A DNA stretch of 64,000 bases from Psychrobacillus mangrovi (GTDB lineage: Bacteria > Bacillota > Bacilli > Bacillales_A > Planococcaceae), in assembly GCF_037104765.1 (NCBI RefSeq), contig NZ_JBAWSY010000006.1:142371-206370 (forward strand). The letters are read 5' to 3'. The position numbers were made by a program, and so were the translations under genes. The notes beneath the pieces were generated by a model that searched no databases, was not told the DNA's origin, and worked only from the letters and a program-made list of their open reading frames with translations. This document shows, piece by piece, positions 16,387 through 25,107 of the stretch. Position 1 is the stretch's first letter, and the number at the start of each line of letters is the position of its first letter.

Positions 16387-16858
16387 TCATATTCCCTCTC
16401 TCTCTTAATTTTAATTTGGCTCGGTAAAAGGTTACCCTTGCCCAATTTTCATTTTTCAGGTGTATTTCTCCAATTTCTTTAAAGGTTAAGCCGCCCAGTA
16501 TGCGAAGTAACACAATTTCTTTATACGGTTCCTCTAACAAATGAATCATCCGATAAAGTGCAATTTTATTTTCACTTTCGATGAGGTTGTTTTCTACTGA
16601 AGGTAATTGGTTCAGTAGATGTGGTGATTGCGGTTGTTTGACTTGTTTATCCACGTACTTATAATATGTATACTTTGCAATTTGACAAAGCCAAACCGAC
16701 ATTTTGCATTCGCCATTATAAGTGTCGATTGAACGAACAGCCTGATAAAAAGTCTCTTGTGTTAGTTCCTCTGCTATGTCTACATTACGACAAAGGATCA
16801 TTAAATATTTAAAGACTTGATCGGCATATTGTTCATAGACTTCTGTAAGCTCTCCCAA
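16376..16858 (-). CDS. ECF-type RNA polymerase sigma factor
   Basis: A 160-residue sigma-70 family protein with region 2 (about 10-75, ELTQETFYQAVRSIDTY then KMSVWLCQIAKY) and region 4 (about 105-155, EPYKEIVLLRILGGLTFKEI). The TTG at 16858 is chosen because AAAGGAGG lies 7-8 bases before it; an upstream ATG overlaps that site. The downstream overlapping gene is its anti-sigma factor. ECF genes usually activate their own promoter; upstream TGTAACG and GAAACGATG are weak -35-like candidates only. Confidence 0.92.
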   Translation of the reverse strand: MGELTEVYEQYADQVFKYLMILCRNVDIAEELTQETFYQAVRSIDTYNGECKMSVWLCQIAKYTYYKYVDKQVKQPQSPHLLNQLPSVENNLIESENKIALYRMIHLLEEPYKEIVLLRILGGLTFKEIGEIHLKNENWARVTFYRAKLKLRERGNMNEE

Positions 16859-17004
16859 TGTTCTACCTCCTTTCAACCTATATATCTAAAAAATCATCGT
16901 TTCGTTACAAACTTATTATTATTTTTATCATTCGCTACATTTTAACATTTTTATATGTAACTATTAGAAAGAGTAAAAGCTTTGTTATTAAGCCAATAGA
17001 ACAA

Positions 17005-17046
17005 TAAAAAACCCGGACTGTTGGTTTATCAACTTTTCGGGTTTAA
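17005..17046 (-). terminator. Terminator after the DUF2441 gene
   Basis: AAACCCG and CGGGTTT arms; on minus the second arm runs into TTTTTTATT. Confidence 0.85.
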
Positions 17047-17088
17047 TCTTTTATTAAATCTCATATCATTACGACTTCCCTTGAATTT

Positions 17089-17683
17089 TTAAGATGAGAA
17101 ATCATCAATAATTTCTACCACTTCAATATTTCCGCTTATCAAAAGTTCAGGAAGCTCATTTTTTACATTACCCTTCCAGTATTCTTTAGCTTGTTCAATT
17201 TTTTGAGAGAAAGGAACCCCGTCTTCCTTTGGTAAAAGGTTTCCATCCCCCTCAAAATAATTCCCAATAACTCGAAGTTTAACAATCTGCAAAACTTTAC
17301 GATTGTAAGAATCAAATAATTCTTTCCACTTCAAAGCGTCTTCATAGTTTTTTGCAGCGTATAAGCAAGACAATCTTGAAGGATATTCAGGATATTCTTG
17401 TAGTCTAACCATTTCTACTATCACTTCTCTTACAGCTCTGATTGTTTGACCTACACACTCAATAGCGGTATATAACTTCTTTTTTGAGAGGGAACAATTG
17501 AACTCTAAAGGTGAAGACTTTATCCAGATTTTATACGGTCATTATACAAATGAAGGCTTGAACATTAGTAAAGAGAACGCCAAAGAAAGTATTTTTTTGG
17601 TTCTTGTCAAAGTTAAATATCTGCCCTAGACTCATTTTATTCCTAGTAACGATATGAAAAACATACAATTCGTTCTCTTTCAT
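17089..17683 (-). pseudogene. DUF2441 gene interrupted by an internal inversion
   Basis: The minus strand encodes the start (17683, GGAGG upstream; KENELYVFHIVTRNKMSLG) down to about 17590 and the end (from about 17480 to 17089, including YPEYPSRLSCLYAAK). The missing middle is on the plus strand: 17484-17587 reads FEREQLNSKGEDFIQILYG then HYTNEGLNISKENAKE. Flipping it back restores a continuous protein of about 190 residues. Short inverted ACTTCTTT / AAAGAAAG sequences lie at the joints. The 111-residue open frame at 17089-17424 is only the C-terminal part. DUF2441 function is unknown. Confidence 0.8.
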
Positions 17684-17993
17684 GGTATGCCTCCTCTTGA
17701 CCTTCAATATTAACTCTTATTTTACCAGAATAAGGGAGAACATGTTCAACCCTACCCTTTAGCCATTCATGCAGCACAAAATCAATGCTGCACCAAATAG
17801 CTGCTTCTGATTTCAAATTGTCATTTTCTTTAAAACGAAAATTTAATTTTCATGGGAGATAAAGAAGTAATATTAGCATGCTCGAGTTACATAAATTAAT
17901 TTTAGTAGTAATAAAATATTGAACGACCTAACTTGGAAAACAGCTATAATCGAATATTTTTAAAAAATATCGATTTTAATTGGAGGGTGAAAC
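17684..17993. other. Intergenic region between divergent genes
   Basis: It separates the DUF2441 remnant (minus) from the hydroxylase (plus), so it should hold both promoters. No coding frame or strong hairpin was found; AT-rich near 17870-17970. Confidence 0.4.
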
Positions 17994-19445
17994 ATGGGTG
18001 CTATTAATGGAAAAGATTATATTAAGCGATTAAATCAGCTAAATAATGAAATTTGGTACGACGGTGAAAAAATTGAGGGGTTACTCTCTGAACACCCCGC
18101 CTTCAAAGGGCTAATTCAGTCAAAAGCGGCTCTTTATGATTTGCAACATGACCCAAAAATAAAAGATGAGATGACTTTTATTTCCCCAGTATCAGGAGAA
18201 CTAATTGGCCTTTCCTATTTGCAACCAAAAACGAAAGAGGACTTACTCAGAAGAAGAAAGATGAGTGAACATTGGGCTAGGTATTCAGGGGGTATCATGG
18301 GAAGAAGCCCAGATTATTTGAACACAGTTTTAATGAGCTTTGCCTCTTCTGTATCCTTGTTAAAAAATAAGGACAAATGCTTTCCAAATAATCTGCATGC
18401 ATTTTATGAATTGGCAAGGGAAAATGACCTGTCGTTTACACATACCTTTATTTCTCCACAGGTGAATCGTTCTTATATCTACATAGAAAATTCAGATGAG
18501 CCAATCGCCGCAAAAGTTATTGATAAAAATGAAGAAGGAATCATCATTAAAGGTGCCCGTCTTCTTGCTACACAAGGCGGATTAACAGATGAAGTATTAG
18601 TATTTAGCGTTGGTAAATTTCTATTTAATGAGGATGAAGCTTTTGCTTTTTCGATCCCTTCTAACACTAAAGGAATAAAGTTTATTTGTAGGGATACATT
18701 CATTGGGGGACAATCTTCTTTTAATCATCCATTAAGCTCTCGGTTCGAAGAAATGGATTCTATCGTTGTCTTTGACAATGTATTAGTACCTTGGAATAGG
18801 GTATTTTATTACAATAATGCGGAAATAGCCGAAGAATTCCCAATTCAAAGCTCTTTCCACCCCTTTGCTAAGCACCAAGTATTGACTAGACAAATTGTAA
18901 AGACAGAGTTCGTCTTAGGTATTGCTGAGCTTCTTATCGAAACGATTAATATTAGTGGATATCAACATATTCAAGAAAAAATGTCAGAAATCATCATTGG
19001 TCTAGAAACGATGAAAGCCTTGTTAGAAAAATCTGAGAATAACGCAAAATTAGATGAATGGGGATATATGCGGCCAGAACTTTTCCCGCTTCAAGTCGCT
19101 GGTAACATTTTCCCTAAGATTTATCCTCGTTTCACGGAAATTATCCAGTTAATCGGAGCTAGTGGAATGATTACATTGCCAACCGAAAAAGCATTTCATT
19201 CTATTATTAGAAATGACTTAGATCTTTATCTTCAAGGATCAACTAAGACCGCAGAGGAACGTGTAAAAATATTTCGTTTAGCTTGGGATTTAACAATGAG
19301 TTCATTTGGAACAAGACAAACCCAATATGAGCGATACTTTTTTGGTGATCCGATTCGATTATCAAGCGATTTATATATAAAATATCCAAAAAATGAATTT
19401 GTAGATGCAATTAGTAAATTTTTAAATCTAAAAAAAGAAGAGTAA
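17994..19445 (+). CDS. 4-hydroxyphenylacetate 3-hydroxylase (HpaB)-family flavin hydroxylase
   Basis: A 483-residue oxygenase-component protein, full length for the HpaB family (acyl-CoA-dehydrogenase fold; FADH2-dependent ortho-hydroxylation of phenols). Family marks include HWARYSGGIMGRSPDYLN near 92-110, FISPQVNRS near 152 and VVFDNVLVPWNRVF near 257. It most resembles Bacillus YoaI. No reductase (HpaC) or other degradation gene is adjacent, so it must use a reductase encoded elsewhere and its substrate is uncertain. GGAGGGTGA precedes the ATG. Confidence 0.88.
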   Translation: MGAINGKDYIKRLNQLNNEIWYDGEKIEGLLSEHPAFKGLIQSKAALYDLQHDPKIKDEMTFISPVSGELIGLSYLQPKTKEDLLRRRKMSEHWARYSGGIMGRSPDYLNTVLMSFASSVSLLKNKDKCFPNNLHAFYELARENDLSFTHTFISPQVNRSYIYIENSDEPIAAKVIDKNEEGIIIKGARLLATQGGLTDEVLVFSVGKFLFNEDEAFAFSIPSNTKGIKFICRDTFIGGQSSFNHPLSSRFEEMDSIVVFDNVLVPWNRVFYYNNAEIAEEFPIQSSFHPFAKHQVLTRQIVKTEFVLGIAELLIETINISGYQHIQEKMSEIIIGLETMKALLEKSENNAKLDEWGYMRPELFPLQVAGNIFPKIYPRFTEIIQLIGASGMITLPTEKAFHSIIRNDLDLYLQGSTKTAEERVKIFRLAWDLTMSSFGTRQTQYERYFFGDPIRLSSDLYIKYPKNEFVDAISKFLNLKKEE

Positions 19446-19619
19446 CAGAAGTTCAATTATTTACTTAAATGAATATGGGTTTGATAATTCCAGCCTATTT
19501 AAAGATCACTCCAACGTTTATAGATGTGAATTACCAAACTAATTCTTCACAAACTATTTGAATTCATCGAACATCCATCGAACAAATTAAGAACTACCCA
19601 TTTTATTTATCTCTAATTA

Positions 19620-20018
19620 TTATTTTTGAAATTTAAATTTAGCAGAGAAAAGAAATATTAATAAAATAATAAATGCGACAATACAAGGGTAACCTATTTG
19701 CACAACTGGATTCATATGTTCAACTAAGCTAAATTCTCCCCATTCAAGCCATAAACGCCATCCCATTCCTAAAGCACTAAAGATTAAGCTGACTATAAAA
19801 ACCAGTGATTGTTTTTCTTTAAATAATCCTACAAATATATTCGCAACTACAAAATAGAATAATAGTGCAATAAATAAGAAAAACATTTTGAATCCTTTTA
19901 AACCAGGTATTACAAAAGTAAATGTGATACCTGTAATAAAAACAATCCCTATAATACTTATCATCAAAAAAGATAATTGTTTCTTTTGTACTTGCTCATA
20001 AAAATCTTCACCAAACAT
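19620..20018 (-). CDS. Four-helix membrane protein, unknown
   Basis: A 132-residue protein with four predicted membrane helices (about 16-36, 43-64, 70-92 and 107-127) and a charged tail KFKFQK. No recognised domain. GGAGGC lies before the ATG. It is followed by no clear partner; the palindromic element lies upstream at 20062. Such small membrane proteins are common in Bacillus accessory regions. Confidence 0.7.
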   Translation of the reverse strand: MFGEDFYEQVQKKQLSFLMISIIGIVFITGITFTFVIPGLKGFKMFFLFIALLFYFVVANIFVGLFKEKQSLVFIVSLIFSALGMGWRLWLEWGEFSLVEHMNPVVQIGYPCIVAFIILLIFLFSAKFKFQK

Positions 20019-20061
20019 TGCTCAAGCCTCCTTTAACTTCTATACCCCTAATTTTACCATT

Positions 20062-20178
20062 AACCTTATTGAACTAACCTTCCTGCCCAGCTTTTTACCA
20101 ATGGCGGGCTTCACCCAAATAAAAATATCCTATTAAACTAACCCAGAAAAAAAGAGTTGTCTAAGCAACTCTTTTAGT
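20062..20178 (-). repeat. TTGAACTAAC element with terminator (copy F, diverged)
   Basis: ATTGAACTAACCTTCCTGCC at 20070 and ATTAAACTAACCCAG at 20132, with a terminator hairpin (AGAGTTG / CAACTCT) at 20152-20173 that ends the next minus-strand gene. Same order of palindrome and terminator as copies C and E. Confidence 0.6.
20150..20175 (-). terminator. Terminator of the lysozyme-like gene
   Basis: AAGAGTTG and CAACTCTT arms; T-run on minus. Confidence 0.82.
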
Positions 20179-20314
20179 GACTTCTTATAATTCATATCTC
20201 CAATTAAAACAGTACAGGAGAACATTAAGCCGTTCGGATAGACTTTATGCATTTCGGTGCAATTGCAAATCCATTTTCACGGTATCTGAAGTTGAATTTA
20301 CTATTGGTGCTTTG

Positions 20315-21541
20315 TTATTGTGCAAGTAATGCTAGCTTGCTTTTAGATGGTGTTTCGTATTTTACTTTTGTGGACTTTTGAACGTAACTTCCACCCCCCA
20401 CACCATATAATCCGCCATGATTACTCTTATAACTATAAACTCGGTATTCTTCGCCTTTTTTCAAAGGACGGACAGTAGTCAATGAACCGTTGCTCTCCAT
20501 TTTGACTAAGTTTGTATTAGATAGAATAGTAACTTTACCTATTTGCCCTAATCTTAGTTCTGTTTTTCCCCACATAACTTTTACAGCGGGTACATTTTTC
20601 GTAATGTAAGCAGAGGAAACATAACCTGCTAACTTTTGATCCTCCGTTTTAACTGGGTACCATACAAATTGGTTTACACTTGTCAAAGATTCGTCATAAA
20701 CAAAATTTCCTTCAATAATCAATGTAGTATTTTTGGATAAGGATTTTTTAACTGAAGAAGCACTAGGTTTTGACCTTAAATTTACAGCGTCTCCTGTTAT
20801 CAATACCTTGTCTCCTTTTTGAAAATTATACGCAGAGGTATGGAGCTTATCAGTTAATGTATATTCCATCTTTTTGAATACAATATTCTCACTGCTGTTA
20901 GGGTCATATTCAAAGTCTGCTGTATTGAAAGGAAACTGCCCTAATTTCGTTCCGTTCATGTAACTATCTTTTTCAATAAACGCAAAGACTTTTTCTTGAT
21001 AGGCCACTGTATTCTTCAATCCATTGGACTGGTATAGAGGACTGTTAACAGGCTTTGTACCATTATAAGCCATGACAGGGAAGTACCAATTTTCGATTAC
21101 TTCGGGTCCTTTCCCTTTTATTTTAGGCAGATCTGTACGATTTTGATACATACTGCTAAGGATTTCGACGCCTGCCTTAATATTGTAGTTGATATCGTAT
21201 TTCAATTTCTCTTGATCATAGTCTGGTTGATTGGTAATTTGCATAAGGCCGATCCCATTATCTTTTGAGATTATAGGTTGGCCATTCTCATCAAACTGTT
21301 TCCAAGCCCCATTTTCTCTAGAAGCGACAGCTTTTACAACTTCGGGAGGGATTTTTGCTTCTAAAGCCGCATTCGTAAGTAAGCAGTTCATATTCTGAAA
21401 AGTGGGATTTTGGTTTGGCTTAATTTCACCATATGATAAACATTTAGATGCCCATGTTGACTCAGCAAAAGCTTCTTCATTAGACCATCCCAAGAGCATT
21501 AAACAAGTTAAGAATCCTGCTATCATTTTGATTGATTTCAT
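20315..21541 (-). CDS. Secreted lysozyme-like (SLT) protein with SH3-type domain
   Basis: A 408-residue exported protein with a Sec signal peptide (IKMIAGFLTCLMLLGWSNEE, cleavage near AFA at about 26). Residues about 50-190 resemble a transglycosylase/lysozyme-like domain: AVASRENGAW supplies the likely catalytic Glu, NGIGLMQIT is the family motif, then NIKAGVEIL and VMAYNG. Residues about 240-330 form an SH3b-type cell-wall binding unit (GDAVNLRSKPS). Probably a peptidoglycan hydrolase used in wall remodelling. GGAGAATG-type site precedes the ATG; terminator downstream. Confidence 0.85.
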   Translation of the reverse strand: MKSIKMIAGFLTCLMLLGWSNEEAFAESTWASKCLSYGEIKPNQNPTFQNMNCLLTNAALEAKIPPEVVKAVASRENGAWKQFDENGQPIISKDNGIGLMQITNQPDYDQEKLKYDINYNIKAGVEILSSMYQNRTDLPKIKGKGPEVIENWYFPVMAYNGTKPVNSPLYQSNGLKNTVAYQEKVFAFIEKDSYMNGTKLGQFPFNTADFEYDPNSSENIVFKKMEYTLTDKLHTSAYNFQKGDKVLITGDAVNLRSKPSASSVKKSLSKNTTLIIEGNFVYDESLTSVNQFVWYPVKTEDQKLAGYVSSAYITKNVPAVKVMWGKTELRLGQIGKVTILSNTNLVKMESNGSLTTVRPLKKGEEYRVYSYKSNHGGLYGVGGGSYVQKSTKVKYETPSKSKLALLAQ

Positions 21542-21973
21542 TCATTCATTCTCCATCCATTAAATTTTTTACATTTATATAGTATATTTTACCATGATTG
21601 ATAGATTAATGTTTTATATATTCTGAGGAGCAGCAATTCTCTTCGCAAAATCATATTTTACGATAAACAAAAAGAAGCCATTTTGAAAAAGCTTGTTCAA
21701 AATGCCTTCTTAATTTGGAATTCGTTCGTTTTTTTAAAGTTTAAACACTTTTTAGTGGTCCATCTTCAACTAATACTCCCCAATGACAACTGGTGCATTT
21801 ATTTTAGCCGAAAGCAATGGAAAAAGGTCTACGAAAAGGTACAATTACGGAACATTTTTTTCCATTTTAATTTATTTTCTTGAGTGTTACCTGCGATCCA
21901 AAAAGAAGTTCGAATGAACGCAAAGTGAGGGAATATCTTAAAATTTCATTAAATTATTTTCTTATCGAATATA
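21542..21973. other. Gap with one strong hairpin
   Basis: No complete gene. A minus-strand terminator-like hairpin lies at 21671-21711 (AAGAAGGCATTTTGAA / TTCAAAATGGCTTCTT then T-run). Just upstream of it on minus are short open pieces in two frames (NAPVVIGEY and GVLVEDGPLKSV) that may be the frameshifted tail of a lost gene. Confidence 0.4.
21671..21713 (-). terminator. Orphan terminator
   Basis: A 16-bp nearly perfect stem with T-rich 3' flank on minus, without an intact gene upstream. Confidence 0.7.
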
Positions 21974-22567
21974 CTAATCATTTAATCCCTTTCCATTGAG
22001 AATTTTCTGTATGCACTTTTCAACCCTTGACTGTCGAGTTTTGGATTGTTTTGGCCCCGAAAAGTAAAGAATATATGCTCTTTGTCTTCCCGGTGTCAAC
22101 GCTTCAAAAGCAGTTTTCAAGGCAGAGTTTTCATCGAATTTATTTTGAAGTTCTTCAGGAATTATGAATTCAGTGTTCTTTTTAAAATTCACTTCCAAAC
22201 CGGTTTTTTCAACTTCAATGGCTTCATAAATATAGGTTTTCAAGATGTTTTCCATTTCAACTATTTCTTCAACATTGGTAAACCGAATCTGGCGCGCCGC
22301 CTGTACATTCTCCGTTTGTTGGATTAGAATCCCGTGGACATCCTTTATCAAGACACCTTTGTGAAACAGAAGCGCACAATATTCTTTAAATCCATGTATT
22401 AAAACTATGTTTTTTTTCTCAAACGTGTAACAAGGATGCATCCACTTAAATTCTTCGGTCAGCTCACAGTCAAGAACGATATTTCTCAACTTCTCATATT
22501 CTGCCTTCCACTTTTTAGCTTTACTTAAAAATTCATCAACCTTAGGATTCATTTTACTATTTGTCAT
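21974..22567 (-). CDS. YdeI/DUF1801-family protein
   Basis: A 197-residue cytoplasmic protein of the YdeI (OmpD-associated)/DUF1801 type. The N-terminal DUF1801 region contains LDCELTEEFKWMHPCYTFEK and IVLIHGFKEYCALLFHKG; the C-terminal YdeI tail contains ALTPGRQRAYILYFSGPKQS then KTRQSRVEKC. Role unknown. The ATG at 22567 has GAGGAG about 9 bases upstream. The frame is open a further 55 codons to 22732 with unrelated sequence, which I regard as a chance or remnant extension. Confidence 0.83.
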   Translation of the reverse strand: MTNSKMNPKVDEFLSKAKKWKAEYEKLRNIVLDCELTEEFKWMHPCYTFEKKNIVLIHGFKEYCALLFHKGVLIKDVHGILIQQTENVQAARQIRFTNVEEIVEMENILKTYIYEAIEVEKTGLEVNFKKNTEFIIPEELQNKFDENSALKTAFEALTPGRQRAYILYFSGPKQSKTRQSRVEKCIQKILNGKGLND

Positions 22568-22755
22568 CAAGGAACACTCCTCTTCAAATTTTCGATCAGC
22601 AGACAAGGTTTGACAACAACAGACATAGGGTTGCGTTTTTAATTTATCGTAGTACTCAACGAAGTGATTTCCACCAAATTGTCGCTTTTTAATCATGTTT
22701 TGAACGACTAATTGTAAGAAAGAGCCTTCCAATCAGCTCAACTTTACTAAAGTAA

Positions 22756-22983
22756 TTAAGATTTTTCCTTCTTAAAAGCAATGACTAACAACGCAATTCC
22801 AATTACAAAAAAGAGTCCAGTAAATAAATTATCAAACAATGGTATTTCTGGAACCGTTGGATACTCCCCCGTATTCGTTTGTGCAAACCAATAAACATAT
22901 GCAGTTAACCTTTCGATTGTAAAAATTATACCACTTGTCAATATGAACGTAGAACCTAAAATTAAACTTATGTTTCTGTTCAA
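22756..22983 (-). CDS. Small two-helix membrane protein, unknown
   Basis: A 75-residue protein with helices at about 5-25 and 50-70 and a charged KKEKS end. It starts with TTG, with AAGGGGG about 7 bases upstream. It belongs to a run of small membrane-protein genes on the minus strand (22756-23551). No domain recognised. Confidence 0.65.
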   Translation of the reverse strand: MNRNISLILGSTFILTSGIIFTIERLTAYVYWFAQTNTGEYPTVPEIPLFDNLFTGLFFVIGIALLVIAFKKEKS

Positions 22984-23079
22984 AAGAATCCCCCTTTTAA
23001 AACTATGTATTCTATATTTACCTCAATGTTCTTTCTTCAACTTACCTGCTCCTTTAGTTGAAAATAGTTAAGTAAAATT

Positions 23080-23292
23080 TTAAAAAAACAGTTTATATAA
23101 AACATATCCAACTATTAAAATAACAATTAATATCCCAGTACCTTTCCATCCCATACCACCTGATAAATCAGTTAAATTCCCATTATTTCCTCTATTGAAT
23201 GCATCGTTTATAGAACCAGTGGGATTATTTTTTAATTCATTTTGTCTTAATCGTTCTCTTTTTTCTTCAGGCGTTTCATTGTAATTATTCAA
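23080..23292 (-). CDS. DUF6366-family small membrane protein
   Basis: A 70-residue protein with the DUF6366 layout: ETPEEKRERLRQNELKNNPT, a Gly/Asn-rich linker, GGMGWKGTG, then one C-terminal transmembrane helix. Found in Bacillus; function unknown. The TTG at 23292 is chosen because GGGGG lies about 8 bases upstream; a GTG at 23301 overlaps that site. A trace of the palindromic repeat (CTTACCTGCTCCTTTAGTTG) lies just downstream at about 23041. Confidence 0.72.
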   Translation of the reverse strand: MNNYNETPEEKRERLRQNELKNNPTGSINDAFNRGNNGNLTDLSGGMGWKGTGILIVILIVGYVLYKLFF

Positions 23293-23323
23293 ACTAAGCA
23301 CCCCCGACGTTGAAAATAGTCTT

Positions 23324-23551
23324 TTACCTCAATTTTTTCTTACTTATGAACCAAATTAATATCGTTAGAACAAACAGTATAATTGGAGTCAAACCAACAT
23401 ATTTCCAAGCATTATTTGTCCCTGAAAAATAATAAGCTATCGGTATGAATGTAATCGTGCTAATTAATAAGAATACCCACGACTTTTTTAAAATACCAAC
23501 TATTAAAGCAAGGATGGAAACAAATAATGAAAGTTGCCATAATAATAACAT
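23324..23551 (-). CDS. Small membrane protein, unknown
   Basis: A 75-residue protein with three hydrophobic segments (about 2-20, 24-44 and 54-70), ending KKKLR. GGAGG lies 8 bases before the ATG. It is 22-30 bases from the DUF6366 gene, so the two are probably co-transcribed. No recognised family. Confidence 0.7.
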   Translation of the reverse strand: MLLLWQLSLFVSILALIVGILKKSWVFLLISTITFIPIAYYFSGTNNAWKYVGLTPIILFVLTILIWFISKKKLR

Positions 23552-23680
23552 TTTTTGACCTCCATTTATTTTTAAAATTGGAAATTCGTTATTAAACAGA
23601 CAAATATAAAAAGAGCATAATGTTCAAATTAATGTTACAGTTAGAAAGAAAATTTTTAAAAAGTGAGTAGGCGAACAAAC

Positions 23681-24058
23681 ATGATTGAAGTAAAAACATC
23701 TCCATTAAGTGATGGAGAATTCAATAGAGGAGTATTTGCTACATGTGATATCAAAAAAGGAGAGCTTTTACATGAAGCACCTGTCATTTCTTATCCAAAC
23801 GAACAGCATCAATACATTGAGCAAACCTTACTCGGTGATTACGCTTTTGAGTATGGGATAGGTCGATCTGCTATCCTTCTTGGTTATGGAATGTTGTTTA
23901 ACCATTCTTATGAACCTAATGCAACTTATGAGATAAATTTTAAGAACCACACATTTGACTTTTATGCATACACAGATATAAAAGCAGGAGATGAAATTCT
24001 AATCAATTATAATGGCGACGTTGATGACAAAGATCAACTGTGGTTTAATCAAGAATAA
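23681..24058 (+). CDS. SET-domain protein (putative protein-lysine methyltransferase)
   Basis: A 125-residue protein that is essentially one SET domain: NRGVFATCDIKKGELL near the start, then MLFNHSYEPNATYE (the NHS SAM-pocket motif) and AGDEILINYNGD (the catalytic-core region) near the end. Bacterial SET proteins use S-adenosylmethionine; target unknown. The ATG at 23681 is preferred over an in-frame GTG at 23663. It is divergent from the small membrane genes and followed by a clear terminator. Confidence 0.85.
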   Translation: MIEVKTSPLSDGEFNRGVFATCDIKKGELLHEAPVISYPNEQHQYIEQTLLGDYAFEYGIGRSAILLGYGMLFNHSYEPNATYEINFKNHTFDFYAYTDIKAGDEILINYNGDVDDKDQLWFNQE

Positions 24059-24165
24059 ATGGATATGGAGGCGATTCTTGACGATCCGCCTTCCGAAATG
24101 CAACAACTTTATTATTCCTGAAACACGTAGAATTTAAGAAAAACAATTTTTTTACATCTATAATG

Positions 24166-24195
24166 ACCATCTATCAAAAAAGATAGATGGTTATT
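24166..24195 (+). terminator. Terminator of the SET-domain gene
   Basis: CCATCTATC and GATAGATGG arms around AAAAAA, followed by TTATTTTG. Confidence 0.85.
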
Positions 24196-24257
24196 TTGTT
24201 ACTAGGAACAAATTGAAAAAATAGCTCCAAACTAATTCACTACAGTTCTTTACTTTA

Positions 24258-24929
24258 CTATGCAAATATTTTTTCAAGTTTCTTTAGCGATTCAATGCTG
24301 CAAACATTTGAAAAAAAGGATATAAGATATTTCCTTGATTCTTCTTTGTCCGTATTTATAATGTCTATTTTATTTCTAAAAGCCCAAGAATCATAAGTCT
24401 CAAAAGCTGTACTGCTCCACCCGTTCTTGCCACCGTCTTCATTTCTTTTCTCCTGTATGCCTGAAATTACAATATCCATTGATCCTTGCAATTCTAATAA
24501 CGCGTTCTCAAATATCTTTTTTTTATTACTTTCTTTTAGTCCTGCTTTTATTCTTAACGCCCTAGTGTCTATCCCTTCTAGTTCGTTAATTATTTTGTAT
24601 ATTTCAACTGCTTCTTTTGATATGTTCCCATTAAAATAGCGCTGCTCAACAGACTCATCATAACCTAAGACCCTTTTTACATATGGAAGAAGATGACGTG
24701 AAACTAATATCGATTTTTTCTTAATAAATTTACCGTATCCCGCAACCCCGTCAGTTGAGAATTTTGTCCTCCAAATCCAAGGATCAAACTCTGTTTCGGA
24801 ATGCCAATACTCTGGTAAAGTTATGGTATTTAAAGAAGGGAAATCAGGTATTAAAGGGGCAAGAGGGAGTATACCAATCTCTTCTATTACTTCTATGGCA
24901 TCTCCATAAGTTTTCACTTTATATTCCAT
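24258..24929 (-). CDS. AlkZ-related / winged-helix DNA-glycosylase-like protein
   Basis: A 223-residue soluble protein. The segment TLPEYWHSETEFDPWIWRTK and a nearby KFIKKKSILVSR match the AlkZ-related family of Bacillus proteins, distantly related to AlkZ/YcaQ DNA glycosylases that unhook crosslinks. Catalytic QxQ motifs are not visible, so enzymatic function is uncertain. A poor ribosome site GAGGAG lies before the ATG. It stands alone on the minus strand, downstream of the palindromic element at 25000. Family call from memory of the motif. Confidence 0.6.
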   Translation of the reverse strand: MEYKVKTYGDAIEVIEEIGILPLAPLIPDFPSLNTITLPEYWHSETEFDPWIWRTKFSTDGVAGYGKFIKKKSILVSRHLLPYVKRVLGYDESVEQRYFNGNISKEAVEIYKIINELEGIDTRALRIKAGLKESNKKKIFENALLELQGSMDIVISGIQEKRNEDGGKNGWSSTAFETYDSWAFRNKIDIINTDKEESRKYLISFFSNVCSIESLKKLEKIFA

Positions 24930-24999
24930 CTTTTTTATCTCCTCTTTTTCAATATAGACATATACCTAATTTCTATATAAAACAAGATTTTCCTTCTTG

Positions 25000-25062
25000 G
25001 ACTACTTGCCCTTAAGTTGAATAAGTTCCGTAAAATTAGCATTCGCTAGTTTAATAAGAGGT
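25000..25062 (-). repeat. Diverged TTGAACTAAC-type element (copy H)
   Basis: GCCCTTAAGTTGAATAAG at 25009 and AGCATTCGCTAGTTTAATAAG at 25041 keep the two half-elements but the central terminator is missing. Confidence 0.5.
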
Positions 25063-25107
25063 GCCAGTTCAAAATTAACCGTCCACGTTTTTTAATGACT
25101 CATTACA

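Noticed and set aside
21683..21883. 66-codon plus frame
   Set aside because: It starts inside a terminator hairpin and has no ribosome site.
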